Assembly (NCBI RefSeq): GCF_040183065.1
Contig: NC_091132.1
Coordinates: 164,638,102-164,702,101 of the forward strand
Direction of reading: 5' to 3'
Source: Periplaneta americana
Lineage: Eukaryota; Arthropoda; Insecta; Blattodea; Blattidae
DNA length: 64,000 nt
In this document: piece after piece, positions 53,560 to 64,000 of the stretch
Numbering within the stretch: position 1 is the first letter of the stretch
Layout: every line of letters starts with the position of its first letter
Translations under genes and position numbers: made by a program
The notes under the pieces: generated by a model
The model's input: the letters and a program-made list of their open reading frames with translations, nothing else
Told to the model about the DNA's origin: nothing
Databases searched by the model: none

Positions 53560-54050
53560 CATTTACTTGAAGACAGTGCCTCTCCTGATCCTGACATTCT
53601 TCCGTTATACTTAAAAGTGATGCAGGTGGGATGTTCTGGATGACATTGTTATCGTTTCCTTCAAGTCATATATAGATCTAGGTTCTGTCTGAAAAAACGC
53701 TGTTTCACAAATCGCCATAGATATATGTAAGAGGTGTGAGGTCTGGTGACCGCGAAGGCCATGGCAGGTCCAACCAAGTGCACACCGAACATCTCGTTTA
53801 GGTTCTGGCGAACTGTTAGAGCATAATGTTCCGTGTCCCCCCCCCCCGTTGAAACCACATTCTTATTCTTTTGTTCAGTGACTTATCATACAGCAACTCC
53901 ATTACAGTGCTGTCCAGTAAGTCCCTATGTGTGTGTTGGTTTACACTTGTTTCAAAGAAATATGCTCCCACAACCATATCACCTAGTATTCCAAACCACA
54001 CCATAACTTTTGGAGCAACAGAATTGCAAATTCTGGCACGTGAGATCTTA
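53560..54050 (-). pseudogene. mariner-type DDE transposase fragment (unit 2)
   Basis: Counterpart of 24430-24960. A one-base change in the poly-C run shifts the frame between IRMWFQ and HYALTVRQNLNEMFG. Confidence 0.75.
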
Positions 54051-54458
54051 ATGAAATGGTATTTAAAAGCGGATAGTAGTTACAGCATTGTTTTGAAAAT
54101 ATCATTCTTGAATTTTCCCCCATTGATTACTAATTTGGGTGACATCCTTAGGAAGAGTAGGGTTTATTCAGTCTGAATTTCAGTGAAGTACATGAGCTCG
54201 CTTTCATACACAAACATACTCTTCCTATTGATTCTATAGGGAAATGGGATCTTATTTTGTACACCAGGAGTCTGCATGTCCAATTCATAGCTACTTACCG
54301 CTAATATCAACATGTCTTACGTTCCTGCGTATAGCAATAATTTGTTCAGAACAAGTTCGGTGTATTGAGGAGACTATGTTACAACCATTATAAATAAGAC
54401 TCTTCTAATGTCTTACATCCTGCAGATGAGTGTCACTCTCTATAAATTCCTGTTTCAG

Positions 54459-54544
54459 TTGAGATGGATGTGATAAAGATGGAACCCGACATCAACCCAT
54501 TGTCTATGCAGACAAGTGATGCAGAAGAAAAGACCTTATCAGAG
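54459..54544 (+). CDS. Gene 3 leader exon 1 with start codon
   Basis: Acceptor TTTCAG, then TTGAG-ATG, encoding [20 protein letters not shown] and EEKTLSE to GTAAAT. Confidence 0.85.
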
Positions 54545-57500
54545 GTAAATGAAAAGTGATATTATGGTCTGTCCAAAACTACTTCCGACCTGACAAATCG
54601 CAACCATTCAAATCAACCAACCACGAGAGACGCATAACCATGGTAATAGAACAGTGTTGCCGTGTCTATGTGTACAAGTTGCACGTGAATACCACGCCCT
54701 AGTGGTGAATTAAAATATTATTTAGTTGTATTATGGTTTTAGTGTATCGATAATTATTGTGTTTAAATTATATTAGACGTATTATTTTCGTTGTTATTGA
54801 TGGAGTGTGTGACTAGTGTGTGTTTTCTTGTTTCTGCGTGATTTTCTGAACAGGTGACTTGTGCGACAGAAAAGTGTACTGATTATTAAAATAATAAAAT
54901 ACTCCTTCCTTAACAAAAACAAAACAAAGCTAGCTTACCTTCTAAATTATGTGTTCAAATTGGTAACCCTTAGCAGCTTTACAATGTGTCACTTGATCAT
55001 AGAAACCATTTAAGGAATGATTTAACCAGGTTTTAGGAATATCTTGCACCACTTTCATTTTTATTTAGCAACACTGAATTTTTACAGAAGTAGAAATGTG
55101 GGTACTTTTTGAAAAGCTTTTAATGAGAATTATTAATATATATATTGGGTGTTCCATTTAAAATAAGGGCGTTGGAGTTACTTCCGGTTAAACCGGAAGT
55201 AGAAAAAGCTCGGCAATACCATTATTGAGTTCTTAGCATATGGTTATCCTCACATACCAAGTTTCATGTCACTGAACCGTATGCTTCAAAAGTTATTTAG
55301 GTAGTGCATTTATTACTTTAATATTTGATACACTTTTCTGTTTTCTTGACTTAGCAACACCGAATTTGTACAGAAGTATCAAGTGTGGGTAATTTTTGAA
55401 AAGCTCTTATTGAGCTTTATTCAAAAATAAATAAATATAATGGGTGTTGCATTTAAAATAAAAGAGTTGGAGTTACTTTCGGTTAAACCGGAAGTAGAAA
55501 GACCTCTGTAATACCATTACTGAGTTCTTAGTATATGGTTATCCTCACATGCCAAGTTTCATGTCACTGAACCACATGCTTCAAAAGTTATTTAGGTGGT
55601 GCGGGACTTTTAACTAACATTATATACACACAATTTTTAATATAATTTCTAAACTTAACTGTTCAATATAAGATGTTTTATCTTGCACTTGTGACTAAGT
55701 TTGTTTAGGACTCAACTCATTTTAGTATGTTGATACAATTAGTCTTTGCTCACTTGGCTAAGATGTACTTCACGTTTCAATCTGCAATGTGCAGCTATCA
55801 TATATACAGTAAATCTTCCATCATTCTAGTATATTAAACATTTTTTAATATATCTCTTTTATTTTATTTATTGATGGTACTATTCAAAAATTAAACCTTT
55901 TATCTTATCCAATTTTTTCTCATTCAATTCTAGTTATTTCATTTATTCTTTCCATTCTAATTTTTTTGGCCAAAAGAAGATGTAGACCTATTTGCCTTTG
56001 CAACTTTATGTAATTATTATTCATAAGTTTTTGTAGCTATTTCTTTATTCATTTATAGGAACTTTTCACTTATAAATTTCATCTGTATTTATTTTGTATA
56101 TTGACATTCCAAAACAATATGAATGTTATCTTCTCTATGTCCACATAATGGGCACGTGCCTTGAGGTATATTACTTACTTACTTACAAATGGCTTTTAAG
56201 GAACCCGAAGGTTCATTGCCGCCCTCACATAAGCCCGCCATCGGTCCCTATCCTGTGCAAGATTAATCCAGTCTCTATCATCATATCCCACCTCCCTCAA
56301 ATCCATTTTAATATTATCCTCCCATCTATGTCTCGTCCTCCCTAAAGGTCTTTTTCCCTCCGGTCTCTCAACTAACACTCTATATGCATTTCTGGATTCG
56401 CCCATACGTGCTACATGCCCTGCCCATCTCAAACGTCTGGATTTAATGTTTCTAATTATGTCAGGTGAAGAATACAATGTGTGCAGTTCTGCGTTGTGTA
56501 ACTTTCTCCATTCTCCTGTAACTTTATCCCGCTTAGCCCTAAATATTTTCCTAAGCACCTTATTCTCAAACACCCTTAACCTATGTTCCTCTCTCAGAGT
56601 GAGAGTCCACGTTTCACAACCATACAGAAGAACCGGTAATATAACTGTTTTATAAATTCTAACTTTCAGATTTTTGGACAGCGTACTGGATGATAAGAGC
56701 TTCTCAACTGAATAATAACAAGCATTTCCCATATTTATTCTGCGTTTAATTTCCTCCCGAGTGCCATTTATATTTGTTACTGTTGCTCCAAGATATTTGA
56801 ATTTTTCCACCTCTTCGAAGGATAAATCTCCAATTTTTATATTTCCATTTCGTACAATATTCTGGTCACGAGACATAATCATATACTTTGTCTTTTCGGG
56901 ATTTACTTCCAAACCGATCGCTTTACTTGCTTCAAGTAAAATTTCCGTGTTTTCCCTAACCGTTTGTGTATTTTCTCCTAACATATTCACGTCATCCGCA
57001 TAGACAAGAAGCTGATGTAACCCGTTCAATTCAAAACCCTTCCTGTTATCCTGAACTTTCCTAATGGCATATTCTAAAGCGAAGTTAAAAAGTACTTGAG
57101 GTATATTACCTGTATTTTTACTTAATCTCCAAATTGGTGGACTAAGATATCACACGGTGGTTAAAGTTTCATGGCAAAATATCTTCCCCAATGAAGACTC
57201 ATCAGCTAGTGAGTCTGCCAGATTCAATTCTTTAACTGGAAGAATAGGTTGTTTGTTTAGTTTCGCCATCAAGGAGACGTTGCTGCTTTAAACATGGCAC
57301 ACATTTATTTCTTATCTGGTCATAGCTTTGAGTTACAGATTAAATAGCATCCATTCAAATTTGTGTCACTGTAGTAATACTGTATCAGCAGAGATGTTAG
57401 AGATCACAGTTGTTTGCTGCTTGAATCAATATTAAACAGAACAACTCTACTACTATTCTGTCATTCATAACTCTCAGGAAAAATATCTAACACAATAACT

Positions 57501-57673
57501 CATTTCAAAACATATTTTACATTTCCCGGCATACTCTTTTTTGTTATAAATTAAGGGGAGAGAGGATGGTGTTTTTTAAAACTTTTTTTCCTATTTCGTG
57601 TAAAATATTAATTTTTTGTATGTAGGGAGCTCATAGCTGTGGCAACTCAACCAAATAAAAATATTTTGAAAAA

Positions 57674-57717
<44 letters not shown>

Positions 57718-58866
57718 GGGCCCAAATTTGAAAAAAATATCCTAATGCAGGATTGTACTAAAACCGAAATATCTAAACCGTTTTTAAAGATAGATTCAAA
57801 CAGTTTTTTGCAATGTATTCCCAAAAGCATGTTGTACAAACTGTCTGTAACAGAATTTTGATATTAGTCCCTACGTTTGTAAAATAAACAATTAAAATTT
57901 AATAAGAATTTTCTGATTTCCTTTCTTGCAAACAAATGGACATATTTTTAAAATGAAATCAATTAACAAAATTCTGTTACAGAGAAACCTTTCCTGATAG
58001 TCTAAATAATGTATGTTCTAAATTTCATGCATGTATCTTTAATAGTTCAGCAATTATACCCATTTTTGTCTGGCAATGTAGCAAAAAAAATGAAGTTACT
58101 GGAAATCGATAAAAGCGAGTGTGTGATTTAAAAATCCATAGCGCAGGAAGCTTAAAAATGACGTCTCAATATCCGATAAGAGAACAAATACCCACAAAAT
58201 GTTATGCAATGCATTCCACACATATCAAAGGGTATTTAAAAAAAAAAAAATTTTTTTTTAAATTTAATTTACTGGAAACAACAATAAAAGTGGGCGAGTG
58301 ATTTAAAAATCCATAACGCAGGAAGTTTAAAAATGGCGGCTCAACATCTGATAAGGGCATAAATACCCACAAAATGTTACACAATGCATTCCACACATAT
58401 CAAAGGGTATTTTAAAGAATTTTTTTTTTTTTAAATTTAATTTACTGGAAACAATAATAATAAAAGTGGGCGAGTGATTTAAAAATCCATAACGCAGGAA
58501 GTTTAAAAATGGCGACTCAACATCCGATAAGGGCACAAATACCCACAAAATGTTATGCTATGCATTCCACACATATCACAGTGTATTTTAAAGAATTTTT
58601 TTTTTTGGTGAAAATTTACTCATATTTCACCAAAAAATACCATCCTCTCCCCTTAAGTTATGCTGAAGTGAAATATACTTCTATGTGGAAATATAAAAAG
58701 AAATAAACATATATTTGAATAAAACAAAATGATATTACAGAGCTATTCGCTTACATGCTGCATTACAAGGCTTTTTGTACAACTTATATTTCACCATTGA
58801 CTCTGAAGTGTGTTCACGTGCGTTCGTTGACATCAGCATCTAATAATAATAATAATAATAATAATA

Positions 58867-58925
<59 letters not shown>

Positions 58926-61266
58926 TATAATAGAGTTGTGAGACACTAGAAATGGTCTCTGATTTTTTGTGAACGGTTACATAATATAATATATTTAATA
59001 ATAATTATGTTTTGTGTACTACAGGAAGGAGATGTATTAGATCAGCACTTCACTGAAATAAAGACGGAATGTAAGGGCTACAGCTACGATCTCATATCAG
59101 AGATGGCGTTTGATAAAACCCCTGTGCTAATTGACTTTGAAGTCAAAAGTGAAGTTGAGGTGAGTCAGTTTATGAAGTGATTTGGCCGGTAGTTCTCCCT
59201 CTGTTATATACTGGCTGATGTGACTGACATTCAGGTGACCAGGAGATACGATTTTTGCTGTCATGCTGTCCATTTCTTCATCCTATATCATTCGTTAATC
59301 TTTTCTACTCCAATTTTAGCATAAAATTGCAATGCTGAACGTTCACTAACTCTTATACATTTTGATGATTTCATTCCTGCTGATAATGTTTGCCATGTTG
59401 CTTTTAATTTAATTGACAGTCCAGTATGGAATGGAGATCACTCTCAGTTAATCCCACGGATGGTGGACAAACTGGTGGTTTGCACCTGGTTTTGGAAGTA
59501 CTCTTAATTGTGATTTTTTAAATAAATTAATTTATTAGCCAAACTCCATATATTTGATGTCTGTTTCTTGGGACCAGTTGTTCGTAACTACGCATTAATA
59601 TTACAAGCCACAAAGACTACTTCATAGTTCCTTTTCCATCTGCAGTAGTATCCTTACACTGACTGTTACTTGGGGACAAAGTATTATTCCTGTCTTCCCC
59701 GCCAACACCTTCAGTAAACCAACGCACAAGATTATGAACAATAAAATCACTATGGACGAGGCCTTTCATACAAATTATATGACTACTGACTCTGGAGTGT
59801 GTTTACATGCATTCATATCGGAATTTAATAATAGATTGGGGATACATTAAAATAGTCACAGGTGTTTTGTGCACAACTACATAATTGAAGGTTTCGGAGC
59901 CATAGTGGGCCAAGCGCCAATTATTAGAAACGGAGAAAGAAAGGGTCAAAGTTAAGTAAATACTATAATTAAGGGTTCAGAGGCATAGTGGGCGAAGCGC
60001 CATTAATTGAAAACGGAGAACGAAAGGGTCAAAGTTAAGTAAATACCATAATTGAAGGTTTCATAGCCATAGTGGGCCAAAAGCCATTAATTAAAATCGG
60101 AGAAAGAAAGGGTTAAAGTTAAGTAAATACCATAATTGAAGGTTTCATAGCCATAATGGGCCAAAAGCCATTAATTAAAAACGGAGAAAGAAAGGGTTAA
60201 AGTTAAGTAAATATCATAATTGAAGGGTTCAGAGCCATAGTGGGACAAGCGCCATTAATTATAAACGGAGAAAGAAAGAGTTAAAGTTAAGTTAATACCA
60301 TAATTGAAGGGTTCAGAGTCATAGTGGGACAAGCGCCATTTATTAAAACTGAGAAATAAAGGGTTAAAGTTAAGTGAATACCATAATTGAAGGGTTCAGA
60401 GCCATAGTGGGCCAAGCGCCATTTATTAAAAACGGAGAAAGAAAGTGTTAAAGTTAAGTAAAAACCATAATTGAAGGGTTCAGAGCCATAGTGGGCCAAG
60501 CGCCATTTATTGAAAGCGTAGAAAAAAAGGGTTAAAGTTAAGTAAATACCATAATTGAGTTCAGAGCCATAGTGGGCCAAGCGCCATTCGTTAAAAACGG
60601 AGACAGAAATGGTTAAAGTTAAGTAAATACCATAATTGAAAGGTTCAGAGTCATAATGGGCCAAGCACCATTTATTAAAAGTGGAGAAAGCAAGGATTAA
60701 AGTTAAGTTATTACCTTAGTTTAATGAAGATTGACATATAATTTAGTTTTAATGTGCATATTTCTTGTTATTGCTATGTGTTTCATGAAATTATGTTATT
60801 CACTTCATTTTAACCCTTGTTTTCTACGTCTTTAATATATGGCACTTGGCCCACTATGGCTCTGAACCCTTCAATTTATTGAAGATTTACATATCATTTA
60901 ATTTTAATGTGCATACTTAATCTTACTTGCTATATGTTTCGTTAAATGAATGGCTGCCTAGAATAACGTTGTAAGTCAGTTCTTACAGTTTGTCAGGAAA
61001 TTAAAAATATGTTTATTCCATATTAACATTGTTAAATATTACAAAATATGACAGTGTTATGTCTGTATTAATACTTCAGTAAGTATTCACACCATTTATA
61101 TATATATGTATTGTCTTAATCTTCCAAATAACACAACTTTTTGAACATTTACAGTAGAAAAACGTTGTATGTCAGTCCAGAAGAACAACGTTGTAGAGCA
61201 AAGAAACTTAAATAATGTCCATATTTCCTGGTAGATTCTTAATGGTTGTAACATTTGAGTACATTA

Positions 61267-61341
<75 letters not shown>

Positions 61342-63482
61342 TTAATAATAATAGTAATTTTTATTTATTTATTTATTTAGATATACAATGTCAATATTAA
61401 ACTTACACAGACAAGAATCCTTTTTTTTTTTCTTTATTTTCGTTTTAGGCCATGACGGAATTCAGAGTAACCATGACCTTATTACCTTCAACTATTCTCC
61501 TTTAGCACTCTATAGGCCCACATTGACTTACAACATTATTCTACTCACGAGTTCAGCTCGTTTCACAGCTGGTTTAACGTCGTCTTTCTTCGAAGTATAT
61601 TCTTTCCCCTGATCCTTTAGTGCCTTACTTACATTATCCTTCCATTCCATGATATTAATCTTACGTTTTATCTTCTATTTACGTTTTTTATGAGACCATG
61701 TGAGACGCTATAAGTATGATTGTGCACAATTTTATTTGCGTTACAGTGTTATTCAGCTCAGGAACACAATAAAAATATTACAGCTCTCGAAGTAGTGTGA
61801 ATATCAGCAAGATGATGACAGCACATGATGCAAGATATGCAATACAACATTTTTTAGCCGAAAATTTAGTTTGGCCAAAATCAGACATACAACGTTATTC
61901 TAGGCAGCCATTCAAATTATGGTAATCATTTTATTTTAACTCCTGTGTTCTCCGTTTTTAATAAATGGCCCTTGTCCCCTCTATGGCTTTGAACCCATGA
62001 ATTATGATATATTTAATAATTATTATGAATTGTGTGTTGCAGGATGAGAATGTATTAGATCTACATATGACTGAAATAAAGACGGAATGTATGGACCGCA
62101 GCTATGATCTGAAATCAGAGATAACATTTGGTGATACTCCTGTGCCAATTGACTCTCCAGTCATGAAGAGTGAAGCTATGGTGAGTGCTGTTTGCGAAGT
62201 GTGTTGGTCGGTAGTTCACACTGTGTTACCAATTGGCTGACGTGGCTGCTACACTCAGATGACCAGGGTGTACGATTGTTGCTCTGATGCTATCCATTTC
62301 TTCATCCTGCTGTCCTTTGTGAATTTTTCCCACCCAGTTTTTGTGGTAGGGACTGCAATCCTGAACATTCACAAAATCATACACATTTTGAATTTTTAAC
62401 TGCACGCATTGTATTGTTCTCCTGACATAATTAGGAACATTAAATCCAGACGTTTAAGTTGGGCAGGGCATGTAGCACGTATAGGCGAATCCAGATATGC
62501 ATATAGAATGTTAGTTGGGAAGAAGACCTTTGGAAGACCGAGACGTAGATGGGAGGATAGTATTAAAATGGATTTGAGGGAGATGGGATATGATGATAGA
62601 GAGTGGATTAATCTTGCACAGAATAGGGACCCATGGCAGGTTTATGTAAGGGCAGCAATGAACCAACGGGTTATTTAAAAGCCATTTGTAAGTAAGTAAT
62701 CACCGCTAATAATTTTTACCAGTGTTCACTCTGATTTAATGATCAGTCCCGTATAGAGTGGGATCAATCTCAATTACTCTGGCGGTACGTGCCAGTTATT
62801 TTGTGCAAAAGACTGGATTGGGAACTATAATATCAGCAAAGTAAAAATTCAAGGACCATAAGAGATGTAATTAAACATAAGAGTAGGCAGAAGAATCACC
62901 CTGAATATTCACATGTGAGATAATTTCTTCCATTGTTCTATACACATTCTGAATTATTTTCCCTTAGATTTTCAAACTCTCTTAGAGTTTTACAAACCTT
63001 AATTTGTTTAGCTTAGTTGTATGCTTGATACAAATCCAGAAATATCTGAAATAGTTTCGAACTTTATTAAGAAAACTTTCCATTATCTGTTTTACCATAA
63101 CAGTTTGATTACCTGTTAACTTGGTCTTCGTGAATCCTACTCACATATGATCATCCATCATACCATTCTAGTGTCTCTTACAATTGACTTCTTGTTTATG
63201 CAATTGTTATTTAAAACGGGATGTTTCTCAGATAATGCCATATTATTTTCTCTTTTAATTGGCATTTTTCACCGACAATGTTTGAACTTTTTCCTGAATT
63301 AAGTAGGATTTAAAATCAAGTGTACAGCATATAAACTGCTGTGCATTGATTCTTGAACTGCTATTGTCCTATAGCTTCGTTTTACAAAATTACTTGCAGG
63401 AGGAGACACATGAGTTTGATCAAGTGGAGGAGGAGGTCAAACTGGAAGTAACGGCAGAAGAGGATGAAGTCTTTACTGAAGG
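54464..63482 (+). CDS. Gene 3: leader of a C2H2 zinc-finger gene, 3' partial
   Basis: Exons 54464-54544 (start ATG 54464), 59025-59159, 62043-62180 and 63400-63482 are open, have AG/GT boundaries and keep the same phases as gene 2. By analogy the finger exon should lie 5-8 kb beyond the right edge. Changes from gene 2 include EEKTLSE in exon 1, TEIKTEC restored in exon 2, and DENVLD and MKSEAM in exon 3. Nothing visible disables the gene. Confidence 0.8.
55040..55600. repeat. ~290-bp direct duplication with hairpin palindromes (unit 3 intron 1)
   Basis: Counterpart of 25930-26480. Perfect palindrome at 55180-55200. Confidence 0.8.
56057..57300 (-). pseudogene. Old LINE ORF2 C-terminus, split by a younger LINE (unit 3)
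   Basis: Counterpart of 26936-28180, with the same interruption at the same base. Confidence 0.65.
56175..57094 (-). mobile_element. 5'-truncated YADD LINE with 15-bp target duplication (unit 3)
   Basis: The frame 56196-57029 (277 residues) matches 27074-27913 with few changes and keeps [26 protein letters not shown] is at 56160-56174 and 57095-57109. Same insertion event as unit 2. Confidence 0.9.
57683..57714. repeat. (TA)n microsatellite
   Basis: About 16 TA repeats after an A-run. A shorter allele of 28559-28611. Confidence 0.9.
58075..58608. repeat. Three-copy ~175-bp tandem repeat (unit 3)
   Basis: Same repeat as 2660-3012, with one extra middle copy (58265-58425). Confidence 0.85.
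58842..58932. repeat. (TAA)n microsatellite
   Basis: About 30 repeats with TAG and TTA interruptions, 92 bp before exon 2. No LINE insertion here. Confidence 0.95.
59025..59159 (+). CDS. Gene 3 leader exon 2
   Basis: 45 codons, [20 protein letters not shown] and FEVKSEVE. Acceptor CTACAG, donor GTGAGT. Confidence 0.85.
59882..60702. repeat. 84-bp minisatellite, ~10 copies (unit 3)
   Basis: Same monomer as 4378-5285. Two neighbouring monomers share a private GGTTTCATAGCC variant (60050-60215), showing local amplification. Confidence 0.95.
60948..61913 (-). mobile_element. ~0.97-kb inverted-repeat transposon relic (unit 3)
   Basis: Same ends as 5528-6527. The TAA tract lies at 61267-61350. 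The internal minus-strand frame is broken by a single-base loss near 61673. Confidence 0.6.
62043..62180 (+). CDS. Gene 3 leader exon 3
   Basis: 46 codons, [20 protein letters not shown] and VMKSEAM. The last codon is ATG instead of AAG, which alters the base next to the donor GTGAGT (ATG|GTGAGT) but keeps the site. Confidence 0.85.
62399..62698 (+). pseudogene. LINE 3' end in intron 3 (unit 3)
   Basis: Counterpart of 6999-7298. Its 3' tail still shows GTAAGTAAGTAA, like the younger LINE copies. Confidence 0.9.
63400..63482 (+). CDS. Gene 3 leader exon 4
   Basis: 83 nt, [20 protein letters not shown] and EDEVFTEG, donor GTGAGTG. This is the last coding piece in the window. Confidence 0.85.
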
Positions 63483-63845
63483 GTGAGTGAAGTGTGTGAA
63501 CCTTTACTTTGTTGTTGGTTTCTCCGCTACGTTTTAGTTATAACGTCAAAGAACATAAATATGTACTTAAAATGAACATGATCTTTGTTCAAATGAAGGT
63601 CTCAGTATTCTGAACTGCCATGTCTACCTGTAAATGTGTCTGTATGTCTCTTTATGAGTTTGTCTATCTTTTTGTCTGCAAACCTGTCTTTCACGTATAG
63701 CACTCTGTGAACTAGACTTGAATAATTTGAAGGGAAAATTATTTTTGGGCCGGGTATGGATCTGTACGTACATTACCAGAAAAAAACCTCAATTCAAGTC
63801 ACACAGTTTGTGTGCACTCTGAGTTGGGTTTCTGGCGTCTTGTCA

Positions 63846-63920
63846 GGCCACGTCAGTAGCACAAATGGTAGAGCGTTGGTGCACTAAGGCAAAGGTCATG
63901 GGATCGATACCTGGCACAGA
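63846..63920 (+). mobile_element. tRNA-like SINE head (unit 3)
   Basis: Counterpart of 8452-8526, with GTAGAGCGTTGGTGC and GGGATCGATACC. The tetranucleotide array that follows it in units 1 and 2 should begin just beyond the window. Confidence 0.55.
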
Positions 63921-64000
63921 ACAATTTCTCTCTTGAAATTATCTTTGCCTGTCTTTGTAGCTCTCTGTCTGTGTCTTCAACATTCCGCCTGTCCATTATT

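Overview
This is eukaryotic, AT-rich, intron-bearing DNA with no prokaryotic gene organisation. The zinc-finger gene type (an N-terminal MDVIKMEP-like leader spread over small phase-0 exons, then one long C2H2 exon), the tRNA-derived SINEs and the YADD-type LINE fragments resemble what I know from cockroach genomes (Blattodea, possibly Periplaneta). The species assignment is inference.

The window is a head-to-tail array of about 27-29 kb segmental repeats, each carrying one multi-exon C2H2 zinc-finger gene on the + strand. Gene 1 (leader exons 3407-8086, zinc-finger exon from 13137) lacks its first exon, which should lie left of the window. It is broken by two in-frame TGA codons in the finger array. 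Gene 2 is complete and intact: start codon 25342, exons 25337-25422, 30601-30735, 33408-33545, 34778-34860 and 42352-43996, 693 predicted residues, 19 finger modules of which 15 are canonical. Gene 3 (54459-63482) has its four leader exons; its finger exon should lie to the right of the window.

The leader exons encode an acidic N-terminus with repeated psi-K-x-E motifs, the SUMO-acceptor consensus (IKME, IKTE, VKSE, MKSE, VKLE). Exons 2 and 3 are duplicates of each other together with their flanking introns. The finger exon would supply DNA binding. A SUMO-dependent nuclear transcription regulator is the natural reading, but it is inferred.

Almost everything else is transposon debris and simple repeats, and most pieces recur at matching positions in each unit. 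Intron 1 holds an old LINE ORF2 relic, in units 2 and 3 split by a younger YADD LINE with 15-bp target duplications. Intron 2 holds an 84-bp minisatellite and a roughly 1-kb inverted-repeat element. Intron 3 holds a LINE 3' end. Intron 4 holds a tRNA-like SINE, a tetranucleotide array (about 0.19 kb in unit 1, about 2.6 kb in unit 2), a Tc1/mariner relic, further SINEs and a Harbinger-like element ending about 40 bp before the finger exon. The intergenic 10 kb carry a Tc1 N-terminal fragment, a hairpin, an unidentified minus-strand coding relic, a SINE, a tyrosine-recombinase relic, a 186-bp MITE, a 142-bp minisatellite and a mariner-type transposase relic. Occupied and empty insertion sites give a relative history: unit 1 split from the unit 2/3 lineage before the YADD LINE insertion, while other SINE insertions are private to one unit.
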